From: Temnopleurus reevesii
Taxonomy: Eukaryota; Echinodermata; Echinoidea; Temnopleuroida; Temnopleuridae
Assembly: GCA_036244855.1 (NCBI GenBank)
Contig: BQKZ01000272.1
Coordinates: 1-64,000, forward strand
Length of the DNA: 64,000 nt
Direction of reading: 5' to 3'
Shown piece by piece: positions 48,121 through 61,902 of this stretch. The stretch's first letter is position 1, and each line of letters starts with the position of its first letter. The notes beneath the pieces are model-generated. The model had not been told where the DNA came from. It saw only the letters and a list, made by a program, of their open reading frames with translations, and did no database searches. Position numbers and translations under genes: made by a program.

Positions 48121-48889
48121 TTAAATCTCCATTAAAACTTATCTAGTCTCGACTCACATCAGACCACTTAATTGAAAGTGATGCTTTTCTCCCATTTTTA
48201 CATTGTAAGTGCTTGTGTGCGAGGAGCAATAAATAAATACAAAATAATGATATAACCAATTTTTATCAGTTGATGGAATCTTTAAGTCCTTAGTCTTTTG
48301 TTAGAAGTTTGTTCTTAATGATGCAAACACAGTATAATCCATTTCTGAAAATTTACACCGATTCAATGCTCCTATGTAATGCTATTCAAATCGGAAACGG
48401 CTTGTTATTGTTGTGTGACTTGTGTCCGCACTGTCCAATACACGATGTACGGCTTTATTGTCCATGACGGACTTTATTTTACAGAAATAGCTAATATCGT
48501 GTTTTCGCAGTTGAATAACAAGCTTTTGATTAAGCAAGCTAAATTCCTTTGCTCATTTGAATTCATCACTCGTGAAAGATTCTAATATTCATAGTTTTAG
48601 CTCCTCCAAATGTCTGTTTATAAAGTCTGTTTTGTCAGATCATGGGAAGATATGAATGTTGGGTTTCACAAGGAATGTTTCCTGATGAGAGAGATGGGTA
48701 TCTTGGTTTGGAAGGATGATGATAATCTTACTGCACCTGCATGCATCTTCCTTTTCATCTTTAATCTTTATACCTCATCTCTCAACCTTCCTTCCTGGAG
48801 CAAAAACATGTTGACCTTCTGACTGGTCAACTTCATTTTAATATTCTATTATTCGGCCTCAAGTTTACATTTGAACAGTTGAACAAGAT

Positions 48890-49190
48890 TAAAGGCATAG
48901 ATCAGAAATGATCAGTATGCAAAAATTGATGTGAAAAGTGTCTACTTATTTTTGTATTTATACAAAATTGGGAGAATATTTTCACACATGTGTACATGTA
49001 TATTCTAGCTTATTTCAGTTTGAAAGTGAAAGCCAACCATTATTCCTACAGATCACAAGCAGAATTTGCGGCCAGCAGAGCTGGAGTAAGATGATTGGAA
49101 CTTCTGTGTGTGGATTGTGAATTTCCATTCATTTTGCATGTGGAGCAGTGGGCGGGTGTGAGTGGGGTGTGGAGAACGACATTGCATTGT
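48890..49190 (+). repeat. Local repeat family X, copy 1
   Basis: Starts TTAAAGGCATAGATCAG and contains GCCAACCATTATTCCTACAG and GAGAACGAC in the same order as the copies at 57220 and 57945. Strongly diverged. Confidence 0.6.
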
Positions 49191-50399
49191 TAATCTCCAA
49201 CATCGTGATATATTACAAATGTTTTTGTGTTGACCCGGTGCATCTCCAAACCGCAAAACCTTGTGTCCTACTGAGGAAAGGACCCTTGTTTGTGAACAAT
49301 CGCCGATGGATTAGAATCTCTCATCTATATCTCAGCAGCTGGGGGATGTGTGCACACTGTGTTAAATGAGAGACATGTGGTATCTTTAAAAGTAGGAGAA
49401 AAAAAGAAATATTCTTATAAGTAACATAATCTCATGAATTACTTAACCAACTATATTTTTAATGAAATAATGTAAAGGATATTCCTCCTCTACACCAACT
49501 GAAGAGTAGGAAGAGGATGTAATCTCTTGTGATGCTGATCTTGACTGACTAAAGACACATCTGAACGGATGAAAGTGGGAGGATGAGTTCCTCATCTCTA
49601 AGATGGTTTGAGTTAAAGGAGATCCATACTCCAACTCCTCCGCTCTTACAGTTCATTCAAAGTCTTGCTGACCTTAAAATTTTACTGATTATAGCTCTCA
49701 TATTAGAGCAGATTGGTTTACCACACTGTACTCACATTAGTTCATCTTTTTCTCAGACAAAATTTATAGTTCACTCAAATAGTAGTATCTCTTAAGTAAT
49801 ATAATGTAATATATATAATGAAGTATAACCAATAATTTCTTTGTCTTTAACTCTTTTTATTATGAAAAGGGAACTCTTAAATGATTTTGTAGAAAAATTA
49901 TTTTGCACGGAAGATAAGAATTAGAGTGTGTTTATGGAAATGATTGCATCAATGTATATGGCAACGTGACAGAAGACCTTTAGTGAGACGAACATGGGGA
50001 AATCCCTAACAGAATAGAAGACGTGTTTTTCGTAGAAATATGGTAAATGTCAAGCATAATGATGTTAAGAATGTGCTGGATAAAGTATTGAAATGTCAAA
50101 TCAACACTTGCCGGACTTGTGTGTCATCCAAGATTGTGGGGGAAAAAACAACGTTTTCCTCCCACGATTATGTGTTTTTATCTTTAATATTCCCTGTAAG
50201 AAAGGATATTAGCAAATCCGCATAAGAAAATAAAGAGAAATCAATGGCATATAATTATCGTTCTTTGCTCGTAATTATGCAGCTAGATCCCGGCACTAAA
50301 GTCTGCACTGCTACGTGCAGGCAACATTTCATGAACAATTTTCAAGGAAATATTCTGTAAACGAGAAATTTGTATTTATGCAACAGAAAGTTAAATTAA
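49191..50399. other. Non-coding region
   Basis: No gene or convincing element recognised. Confidence 0.5.
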
Positions 50400-50765
50400 G
50401 CTGATATTGAGTATTTGTACAGAACTTAAATTTGAATGAGAAGTTATAAAGTATGATATATGTTGCTTCCGATACACAAAAGAACTTCTTTTCATAAGAG
50501 AAATTTTACAGTAGTTCAAAACTGGTTAGATACATACTTTTTTATACAACACATGCGTTGCTTTTTCTCTCTAGCCAAAACCCGAAACAGCATGGGGACC
50601 AGTGTGATATTTTTCGGTCCGACAGAACCCATTTTCAGACTTTTCTAACATTATACATTCTCCTTCAAAAGGATTTGACACATTCATTTACGATTTTCAG
50701 CATTCTTTTCAACTTTTGTGCAAGTTCTTTACACATTTATTTCCCTTTCGTTACCAAAAACAGAC
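50400..50765 (+). repeat. Local repeat family Y, copy 1
   Basis: Matches 54640-55020 in order: GATATTGAGTATTTGTACAG, then GGTCCGACAGAACCCATTTT, ATTATACATTCTCCTTC, and CAACTTTTGTGC followed by ACACATTTATTT. Roughly three-quarters identical where aligned. Confidence 0.65.
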
Positions 50766-51036
50766 ATTACAGTTCACTGAGAGAATGAAAGAAAAAGTGA
50801 CAGAGAAAAGGGGAATTTTTCTGTTTGTTTTTTTATTCTTATAAACTTTAGAAACATCATTTAAATTACTGCTCTTCAGTTATGATCCTCTTGGGTGCTT
50901 TAAATGAAGTTGAATTTTCCTGTTGTCAATTTGAATCACTTTAATGGTCATTACCTTGTTCCAAGAATCTGACAGAATTAGGAGAATCACCTCGGTAATT
51001 TCCTAATTATCATGCCATAATCTGTCAATCATATCT

Positions 51037-52324
51037 CCTTAAAATAGCCCCTGGTGACTTCTTCATTGTTCGCATCACAGTTTATAGATAGTGTCTTTCC
51101 CCGCCATCACACTTCAAGGATCTTCACTAAAAGCATTTTGGAAAACTCTGGAAAATTCAGTTACATTGAACTTTTTCAGAATCAATCTCGATTCACATTC
51201 AATATTCAATTAGTAAAATTTGTAAATTGTTAAGGGATTATTTTGCTAAGTTTATTCAAGAAAACCAACTTTAAAACAACATGAATATGCTCAAATATAA
51301 GACACCAAAGATACAAGTAAACCTAATCATGTATGTCTGCTGTAATTTTTGTAATGAAAAAATGTTATTTCTTTGACTGGAACATTCTGTGCCAAAGCAT
51401 TTCTTTTAGATTCAAGTAAGTACATGTATGATGATATTTAGTAGTTTGTAAAGCCTTCTCTACAAAATGAACTTTAGGCTACATATTCCAGACTTCACTT
51501 CAATTTCTTTCAGAAGGGAAGGGGCGTGACTCATTTGATGAAGAAGTGTCGCTCGTTCTCCATCTCTATCACTCCCTTAGGCTACATAGCCTTGTAGCCT
51601 AGATTAAATGACCCTCTCTCTTCACAGAATGATAATACTAGTGATGATAGAATACGTTGACAACTTACAAGTCTCTAGGGTCTACACCTCAAAACAGAGC
51701 CCGCTCCCTGCTCTCATGACCAAACACAATGTGCTGCGATTGAACGTGATGAGGTATCCCTTCTCTGAGTTTTTTATTTGATTTGATTTGATTTGAATTT
51801 ATGCACGATCTTGAAAATATCTTCTTTGGTTCTTTAAGCTAGTTTCAAGGCATTTCTTCACCTTTATTTAAAGGCATTGTCTAACAATGCCAAATCATCA
51901 CAAAACTGCTTCAAGTGTATCCAACTCTTTTGATATCTTAGACAGTAAGAATAGTTGAAAGTATGACAGAATAAAATAAACATTTACATGTACTATCCAA
52001 AAAGAGCCAACTAAGATAGATAAGTGCTCAAAAAGCACCTTTTTCATTTACTAGATCATGCTCTAGTTGCTGGAGCTCCCTGCAGAGGTTTATCCTCGAA
52101 GTTCGCATAACAGTAGAGATTTAAGCAAGCAGCTGGTTGCTGATAAATTACTTGTATCGTGAAATGTGCAAAATCGATGAATAAAATTCATGTGATTCAT
52201 GTTTGGGCATAAGGTTTAGAATAATGAGAATTGCACCAGCTGAATCAGCTAATATTAATTCCACTATCTACAATATAATTAAATAATGATATTTGAAGAC
52301 TAATTTAGTTATTGATTTAATTTG
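51037..52324 (+). repeat. 1.25-kb direct duplication, copy 1
   Basis: Begins CCTTAAAATAGCCCCTGGTG. Near-identical to 52578-53830 apart from scattered substitutions and a few indels (a GATTT-repeat stretch only in this copy; a short GTGTTACATGTAAATC insertion only in the other). Confidence 0.95.
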
Positions 52325-52576
52325 ATTGTTATGTTTGATGGATAATTATGCATAATAAGCATTAATATAGTGAGTGCAATTAGCTGGTCCAAACCTCTCT
52401 TTTTATTGAACTGCTTTAGCTGAGTAAATACAACGTTAGTATTACATATGAAGATAACACTGGTCAACAAAATTTTACTTTTTAAAAGTTGTCTGCGATT
52501 TTTTAGCTGATTTAGGGTGAATCTGATGCGCTGAATCCAAAAATCACATCGGTTTTGTCCCATCAGGTCAAGTTTT

Positions 52577-52577
52577 N
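52577..52577. other. Single-N join
   Basis: Isolated N immediately before the second copy of the 1.25-kb duplication. It marks a contig join; similar isolated Ns occur at 2856 and 44435. Confidence 0.95.
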
Positions 52578-53830
52578 CCTTAAAATAGCCCCTGGTGACT
52601 TCTTCATTGTTCGCATCACAGTTTATAGATAGTGTCTTTCCCCGCCATCACACTTCAAGGATCTTCACTAAAAGCATTTTGGAAAACTCTGGAAAATTCA
52701 GTTACATTGAACTTTTTCAGAATCAATCTCGATTCACATTCAATATTCAATTAGTAAAATTTGTAAATTGTTAAGGGATTATTTTGCTAAGTTTATTCAA
52801 GAAAACCAACTTTAAAACAACATGAATATGCTCAAATATAAGACACCAAAGATACAAGTAAACCTAATCATGTATGTCTGCTGTAATTTTTGTAATGAAA
52901 AAATGTTATTTCTTTGACTGGAACATTCTGTGCCAAAGCATTTCTTTTAGATTCAAGTAAGTACATGTATGATGATATTTAGTAGTTTGTAAAGCCTTCT
53001 CTACAAAATGAACTTTAGGCTACATATTCCAGACTTCACTTCAATTTCTTTCAGAAGGGAAGGGGCGTGACTCATTTGATGAAGAAGTGTCGCTCGTTCT
53101 CCATCTCTATCTCTCCCTTAGGCTACATAGCCTTGTAGCCTAGATTAAATGACCCTCTCTCTTCACAGAATGATAATACTAGTGATGATAGAATACGTTG
53201 ACAACTTACAAGTCTCTAGGGATACACCTCAAAACAGAGCCCGCTCCTTGCTCTCATGACCAAACACAATGCGCTGCGATTGAACTGGATGAGGTATCCC
53301 TTGTCAGATTTAGGTGTTTATGATCTTTAAGCTAGTTTCAAGGCATTTCTTCACCTTTATTTAAAGGCATTATCTAACAATGCCAAATCATCACAAAACA
53401 GCTTCAAATGTATCCCACTCTTTTGATATCTTAGACAGTAAGAATAGTTGAAAGTATGACAGAATAAAATAAACATTTACTATCAAAAAAGAGCCAACTA
53501 AGAGAGATAAGTGCTCAAAAAGCACCTTTTTCTTTTACTAGATCATGCTCTAGTTGCTGGAGCTCCCTGCAGAGGTTTATCCTTGAAGTTTGCATAACAG
53601 TAGAGATTTAAGCAAGCAGCTGGTTGCTGATAAATTATCAGTGTTACATGTAAATCACTTGTATCGTGAAATGTGCAAAATCGATGAATAAAATTCACAT
53701 GATTCATGTTTGGGCATAAGGTTTAGAATAATTAGAATGGCACCAGTTGAATCAGCTATTATTAATTCCACTCTCTACAATATAATGAAATAATGATATC
53801 TGAAGACTAACTTAATTATTGATTTAATTT
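52578..53830 (+). repeat. 1.25-kb direct duplication, copy 2
   Basis: Same order and orientation as copy 1, starting at the base after the N. The divergence pattern (a few percent substitutions plus small indels) looks like two alleles placed in series rather than an old duplication. Confidence 0.95.
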
Positions 53831-54639
53831 ACATTAAAAAAAGAATTTGTTGTGAAAATTAACTAAAGCCATATTATAAGTATAATATTTTATTTGGTTA
53901 AATAGTGCACTTGTGAATTCTTCAAGTAATGTATGACTGATCCTTGATAGTGTTTTACATTTTGCGAAGTGGAGAAGGATAATAGATGAATTCATCTTGT
54001 TCATGGCAGTCGAAATTGTAAGCTGCCCTCATGGGGTCAAGGTTGGACAGTGTGTTATGACTGGGTTTAGCTAGGTTTATACTCTATGCTGGATGAATAT
54101 GTCTAACGCCCATCATATATGTAGGGGCCTATGTGAAAGTGTAAGTTATAGGACCATAATTCTTCGACTCCATATATGACACTGTAGTGGTCTACAGAGC
54201 TGCCAACTACAGGTTGTAGGAATTTTTCCAAATCATAGAATTTTTCAGTTAAAATAGGACACTCATATGACAAAAAATTTTAAGTCGAGTTACAATGTTG
54301 GAAAGTGCATGGTAGCTAAGAATAGGATATTTTTTTTTCAGAAAATGGTATTTTTTGCAGTAGAATAATAGGAATTTTATTGGTTTGTGGTTAGTAGGTC
54401 TGTTTCTAAATGCAATACTAAGAACAGACACATACTTGGAAAAACTTTGGAGGTAGTCTCCCATTGATCCGACTCCAGCCTATTTTTGCTGTAAGCACAA
54501 ACTGGCCAAAATACAGATCCAAAAGCAAGGATGTGATAGTAGGATAGATGTGTGGAGCACAATATAGTTACATTGTCGCTGGCAAGTTTGATTCATAGAA
54601 ATCATATTTAATGTGAGGATTATAGGATGTGGGTATGAT
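53831..54639. other. Non-coding region
   Basis: No gene or repeat recognised. Confidence 0.5.
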
Positions 54640-55020
54640 CTTACAGCGAATATCGAGTACTTGCAAAGAACTTCAATTTGGAAAAATGAATGATTAAAAT
54701 AATCTTATGTTACAAACAAAGCACAACGTGACTTGTGTAGACAAGGGAAAACTAATATGATAACCTCAAACCGGTTAAAAGCGAAATTATGTCATTCTCC
54801 ACGTGCTCTGTCCACTGCAGCAAACACAGGAAGCAGCGCGTGGGACTGGTATAAAATCTGTCGGCCCGACATGGCCCAATTTTGACCCTTTATTTGCACA
54901 TTTCTCTGTCATTATACATTTTCTTGCAAAACACTTTGGCACATATTCTTTATTCATAGTTCTGAACATTCTTCTCACATTTTGTGCGATTCTGTGAACA
55001 TTTATTTTTTTAACAAATAC
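54640..55020 (+). repeat. Local repeat family Y, copy 2
   Basis: Counterpart of 50400-50765: GAATATCGAGTACTTGCAAA, CGGCCCGACATGGCCCAATT, ATTATACATTTTCTTGC, ACATTTTGTGC. Confidence 0.65.
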
Positions 55021-57219
55021 CAGAATATATCTTTAATTTTGATTACTGGAAAGTATACCTAGTTTGGGTAAATGTGTAGGATAATTTCTTTAATAATTTT
55101 GCTCTCTAGTGGGCTATAAATGAAAGGTATGAATAATTCATCACAGGAAAAGTTATATACTTAGTATTGGAACAAACACATTGTGGTAAAGGAATTATCA
55201 AAAATGTTAAGTGAATAAAAAGGTCAATGTTGTTGAGTACTGCATTTCATCAAAACAAATTTAAATCTATAATTTGTTGATATAAAACCTCTGTTCAACC
55301 ACAGATACAGATTTCATCTAGGTGTGATTATTATGATCTACATTCACCAGATCTAGAAAATAAAAGATGAAAGTTCTAATATAAATGAATATTATTGCCA
55401 AAAGAGGGTGCTAAATATGATTGAACTTTCAAGTCAAGATTTTTACAAAGAATTTATTTTTAATTATTATTATTTATACCGTCGCATTTATTAAAATGCA
55501 TTTTATCTTAGCTATAATGGAGTAGAAATTTTCATTTAATGTCATTTTTCAAGGAGAAATAGAAACATTTAAAGAAATATCTGCTGATATTAATCTGACC
55601 AGAAGGGACCTCTTGAAAAATGTCTTTGGATATGATCAACATCAACAATAACAGTCCGTGCAATGAGTCACCTGGGACTGTCAACATCAATTAATTTCTA
55701 GAAGTTGCTTCAATGGAAAGATTGTAAAGAACTCCTTGTAACTGAGACTATTTTCCTTCGGTTGTGTTTTACAAAGAATTGCTGTCAACATACTGTGATT
55801 AGGTCATGGTTTAAGATCACTCAGTGATCGTATCAGAGCACTACCTTGCAAAATGGCAACTCACCCAGAAAAACTTTAGGTTTTTTTTTCTTTCTTCTTC
55901 TCGCTCCTGCAACCCCTGTTCACAAAACTTTTAAACTTGGTTAGAAAGTTGGAAGTACGTTTTTCTCAACTCATAAAATCTCCTGTATTTCATAATTTTC
56001 CAGTATAACTATTTGTTCTCTGTAAATCATGGCATTCTACACCTGATCTTTGTTGGGTTTTTATAATTTTCTCCTCTCACATGCCATGTATTCCAAGAAT
56101 TAGTGTTATACATACATACAATATAATGTTACCAAATTACAGTACACTGAACTTCACTGCTTTACATTCATATCAATATCAGTATTTAGTTTGCAAGGTA
56201 TTGACAAAAATCATATTCTGTATGACATATTTTTCATGAGAAAGGGGTTGTGTAGTTATGGCCATAGCTATGATTCAAACAGTATATCAGCCAATCAGTG
56301 ACCTTATCTGATTTGCCTAACCCTAAGGATATTTGTGATTGAAACCACATGAAATTCTATCAAGTTCTTTAAGCTTGTCGCTATAGCGATCATGATAGAA
56401 ATTTAAGTACCTGAAACTGTTGTAAATTATGGTTGTGGATTGAATAGCACTTGAAAGGCCATTCTAGTAATTTATGATTCCAAAGCACTTTTGAGAATTT
56501 ATGATAACAATATTATTTAAAAACTGGCTGTCAAGCATTGCCTATAAAATGTTATCATTTAGTTCTGTTTATTACTGCAGTGGTTGCTTTGATATTTTTT
56601 TCTGCTTCAATAGACATTACCAGTTTGATATCAGTAATTTTTTTCTAAATATAGCCAAAGTTATCCTCCCTGTTCACATTCATGTGTAGGCCTGTTGTGC
56701 TGATGTTTACCTTTAAAACTAGGATTGTCTGGGTTGTGTTTTGCTTGTTGAAACATTGCCAGAATCCTGCTCAGAATGAATACGCTAGGGAATGAAGAGA
56801 AAGCGTAGGGACAAGATAGGTATGACATTACTCAAAACCACAAAGTAACATGACTTTACGCAAGGGAATCGATTCTCACCTTCTTGGCTATTTGATGAAC
56901 TCAATCTATCTGGCAGAAGATGGGAAAATCAGGTCGCATTAAACGACAAACTACTCTCAACAAGATAAGATCTTCTGAAGATTAGTATTTCATGCAGGTT
57001 GTAACATTCGTTGGTAATTCATGAATTTTAACATCTCAAAATGATTGAAAATAATTACAACTCTAGCAGTCATCTTGAATTTTATCAAATCTATCAAAAT
57101 ACCACTATATATAATTTACTCAAAGAGCACATCAAACCTGAAAATTACAAAAAAAAAGAGCAAAATCACTAAGTTGTAGCTATTGAGCTTATAAATTACT
57201 ACAGTATTTGTATCCTGAC
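55021..57219. other. Non-coding region
   Basis: AT-rich with no recognised gene or element. Confidence 0.5.
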
Positions 57220-57715
57220 CAATTTAAAGGTATAGATTCGTAATGGTCAGGATGCAGAGAGTGATGTGAAACGAGCTGATTTATCACAAGTTGCTTTACA
57301 TCCATAAATATAACTATGTACGAAAGTAGGAAAAGATTGTTGCACGTATTCTGGGGTATTTTATGTCAAACACGCCAATCAGCCATTATTCCTATGGTGT
57401 GCTAAGTGCTTTCGCATGGGGAGCGTCGGCCAGGAATGGGCGGAGCGATAGGTGGTATTGTCCGCAGTGTGTGAGTTCGTGTTCATATTGTATGTGAAGC
57501 ATGTTGTGCTGGGGAGAGCGACCGCAGCATTATTTTTTAGTTTGCGATAATTTCTTGATAAATTTTATTCGAACAAACTATGAAGTTGAACATGCTCTAA
57601 TTGCTATTGAAAAACTGCATTATAGTAATCACTCATAAACCAGCTCACAAAGTAGAAAAGTATCTGAAGCGCCATCTCTCCAAAAACTAATCTATCGGTT
57701 TAATATTTTCATTCT
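57220..57715 (+). repeat. Local repeat family X, copy 2
   Basis: Contains GCCAATCAGCCATTATTCCT, GTGAGTTCG, TTTGCGATAATT, AACAAACTATGAA, TATTGAAAAACTGCATTATA and GCCATCTCTCC in the same order as 57945-58335. About 75% identical by eye. Confidence 0.8.
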
Positions 57716-57944
57716 TTGAAGAAAAAAAAGAAATGTGTGCAGTTCTGTGGTGACAAAAGAATGCCTTGGAACAGACACGTTTGTAAACGAAGATTGGTAA
57801 ACATCTGTGAATTTTAGTGATATGGATTTGAAACAGGATGGATCTATTTCTTCAAGTATCCACAGAGATTAGTTGAAGCTGGTGAAGAAAAAACTCTAAC
57901 CGCTTTTCTCCTTGACCCCATTCATATTGGGAAAAATAATTCCT

Positions 57945-58335
57945 GTGTACGAAATTAGGAGAAGATTTTTGCACATATATTCTAGCGTATTTTACCTTGA
58001 GAATGCCAATCAGCTGTTATTCCTACGACGCATGAATTGATTGCACGGGGGCAATGGGAGGAATGACCGGGATATTGTCTGCAGCGGGTGAGTTCGCTTT
58101 CCTTTTTGTACGTAAAACAATGTTGTATTTGGAGCGCGACGTGGGTCAGCCCTTTTTATTTTGCGATAATTAAGCCATTTCTAGGTTTATTTCTTTTAAA
58201 CAAACTATGAACATGCTCTGATTTGCTATTGAAAAACTGCATTATGGTAACAATTTACTGCAGCTCGCAAACTAATTAATATATGAAGCACCATCTCTCC
58301 CAAAACTGATCTATCAGTTTAAACTTATTTCATAA
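57945..58335 (+). repeat. Local repeat family X, copy 3
   Basis: GTGTACGAAATTAGGAGAAG through CATCTCTCCCAAAACTGATC; tandem neighbour of the previous copy, about 650 bp away. Confidence 0.8.
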
Positions 58336-61300
58336 TGGAAATGGGGTCATATGCTTCACTCTTACCCTACCTCTGTTTCTATCACTCTAACTTTCGTTTT
58401 CCTTCTCGATTTGCCCAATTTTGCTGAGCTGCTTTTTAAATTGAGAGGAAACGTGCAATTAATAAGTATGTCAAAGCATGGGTGCATGCCACAGGCATTT
58501 GTTGTAGAGTGTGTTTGGTTGCCAAGAAAGTTGTGTCAACTCTCGTTTAGAGCGATAATCATTGATGCACTCAGCGATTAGCTACAAATGAGACATGGTT
58601 TACTCTGTTTCTCACTTCTGTACTAGTAAGAGGTGACTGAGGTCATGTTTATAGTAAATTATTTAAGTTTTTCAGAATATTCACTATAATAATCATGAAT
58701 ATGATTAATGGTCCAACTTTTATTTGTTCGATTCAGTACAAGTTGGGGAAAATGCAGTCAAGCTAATTTTTTTTAGAACTATCAATAAATTTATGAATTG
58801 CTTTATGGGAAAAACCAAATGTGATAACATAGAAGTTGTTTTATCAATATTTTTTAAATGGAAAAGTGATTTTCCATAATCTAATGAAATATTTAGACAA
58901 CTTATACTCATGCATAGGAATGATGTCAATGTGTCAGCCTTTCATCTCCTTGGCTCAAGAAAAACAGAATGATTACATTGCTTTGGGCTGTATATATTTC
59001 ATGTTTCCCAAAGTCTCATATAACTAAATGAAATAATGGTGATACAAAACACAGGAAGTTTTTAATGCTCATATCATCAAAGAAATATTGAAATAATTGT
59101 ACATTTTATATTTTTGTTTTGAATTGGGCACAGATGTAACCAGATTGGAGAAAAGAGCGACTGCCTTCTGGTATCCTCAATGTTTGATCAACATTAAAAG
59201 AAATAATGAATAATCCCTGTTTAAGGACATATACCACAAAAGAACCATCTTAGAACACTATAGACCCATCCAATCTTCTATTTGTGGATGTTTTCCAATT
59301 GCATTGTAAGAATTAGGAATGTGTTGGCATGTGGAGGAAAGAAGTTTTGGAATTTAATATATGGTCAGACAGGTGTTGTTAAACTCTACTAGGAATCCAT
59401 GTGCTCTAACAGGTTTCCATTTCTAATCTATCTTTCACATGCAATCAGCTGCAGCTCTACCATACCAGCAACATCTTCCAAATGTCATCAAAATTGTCAC
59501 ATTTAATGCGGGAAATGACAGTGATCATAAATGATGAAACAAAGTGACATTCATTCAATTCCAGCTGAGACAGATGCAGGATATCAAGACTGCTCTGTTC
59601 TACTGGGATGTGTTACATTGTAGGTTGTAGCACTTGTATCCTGAAAGTAGCACAGAAAATGTGAACTCGTAGTAAGGGGAATTGCCGACGTGTTTCAATC
59701 AATGGGGCTCATTTTGGGAAGATATGCTTTCTAGAAACTTGGTAGTCTGCTGATCACCACCCCCCCCCCCTCCCATGTTATTCAAATGATAGGCTTAGAA
59801 CCTATATCATTTCTTTATGATCATGATACTATAAAAGATGTACCAAATGTGAAAAAATATAAAAACCCAAGGAGTGTTTTAAAAACAACAGATAGAAGAT
59901 AGGCCTTGATGATGTACTTTAACCAGGAATTCAGAACTTGGTAGATGAACAATTCGCCATAGTTCATCAATTACATATATTTGTACACCTATATAAAAGG
60001 AGGGCTAAAAGAGCTACCCCCACATGTTGACAGTGCTTGCTTTGTGGCTACCCCCTTTTACCTTTCATGGTTCAGCTTGCAAGCCCCTTTTGGAAATGAT
60101 TTCATTGTTTGGTTATATGTTCATTTTGGGGCTTCTTGTCAGGCTACTACTAGCAGCACCCCCCTCCCCCCTGAAGTGATGACTTTTTTTTGTACATATA
60201 ACATTGAACACAATGTGTCTTTTTTATCTTACTGATTTGCCATTATGCCAGAATATTATACATTCCAACTTTGATGAAACAGTTAACGAAGGAATTACCC
60301 TTGACCTGCTTTCCCAATGACCAATTTATTTAAGATAAGAGATCAGATATCTGATATTATGTGAACATTCTATCCTTTTTATATGGGTCATATTATGATC
60401 AGTAAACAACTGTAAGCTGACCCAAATGTCTCCATATGATCTGTGCATAATTCCTCAATGCCTCATATATTCTTAGACTTCATTTATGATAATTTATATC
60501 CTGCAATTTTGTAGATTTATGGAGGAAGCATTTTGAGTTGACATTGGGGAAGGATTTTATGTACCTCTTGGGAGTGGATCCAATGATTTTCTACCCTTAT
60601 ATAGCGTTTTCATCTCTTGTGAGATGGCTCCTAAGGGGGAAATTATGCCATGTCTCAGAAAAATTTTCCTCTCTTTCATTTATTGCTCCCATTTTAGTAT
60701 TACTCCCCTGTCCTCTCATATCCTGGTCTTATCGTTTGGTAAATCCAGCAAAAGATGTTTCTCAGCTTTTCAATTTGTCTGAAGAGCATCAGCATCATGT
60801 GATCATTATCTTTCCTCAGATGTATTTTATACTAAATACACTGTTATCCACCTCACCATTAGTGCAATGAGAGCAAAATAATTAGAGCAAATTGAAGAAG
60901 ACTATTTTTTAATTTAGATATGAATTTGTATTTATTTTTTTTTTAAAGCAAAATTGTAAGCAAACAAATATACAATAAACTAAGTGAAATAAATACCATT
61001 TTTACTGCTTTTAATCACAATCAGATCATTATATCGCATATCTATCAAACATTTTTATAACTGAAAAAATAAGACACACACATCCAACTGTATTTTCATT
61101 TGCTTATTAATCGTGTAGTCATGATATTGAAATGCTATGCTGGTAAAAGATATTGAATATTTGAAACGTAAGCCTGGAGTCATTATGACCACTATAGTTG
61201 TGTAATATGAGATTCAGGAACTATCCATCAACAGTACTTGAGATGATGAGTCATTGTTCATTTGAAAAATCATATTGTAAATACTGGATTATTGTACTGA

Positions 61301-61902
61301 ATCCAAGGCTATCAGAAGTGATACTGATGAACTAATTATTCTTGTGCGTTGTAGGCCTATAGCTTCCTAGTGATTATCTTTTTTTAAAGTGAATCTCCCC
61401 CGGCCCCCCCCCCCCTATATCGGCCTATGGGTGTTCCTTTTACATCAGTTCATTTATCCACAATAGTGGAACACATAACCCAAGTTCACAGATTGCAAAT
61501 CATCCTTTTCATAATTATGTATATGTTTCTCTTTTCAAAAGTGTACCTTTTTCACCATAACATCATGCAAAACCACTTTACGTCCTCACCATAATGTGAA
61601 ACTAGCCTATATGGCTGTAGTTATGAATTGCTTCTATGAAATGGTGAAATAAATCAGGAATTTAAAACATTTGGTTTGAATCACTTTACACAGATATTTC
61701 CTTGTAGATCTATTCTAGGTTTTGATTTATATGAGACATTCAGGGAAATTTAATTGTTTATGTTGGAGTTTATTCAATGAAAACAATGTTTCATCCAGTT
61801 TTGTTACTTTCCTCTGGTCTCAATTTAAATGTGTTGTCACCAAAGAGATGTAGGCCTATGCCTACTCTGTTTGAAAGGGTTTAAGTATAATCATAGAGGT
61901 GT
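58336..61902. other. Non-coding region
   Basis: No gene recognised. Poly-C tracts lie at about 59759-59771 and 61398-61414. A 110-codon open frame at 60538-60870 has no recognisable domain. Confidence 0.5.

Noticed and set aside
60538..60870. 110-codon open frame, + strand
   Set aside because: No domain recognised; length is within chance for 64 kb read in six frames.
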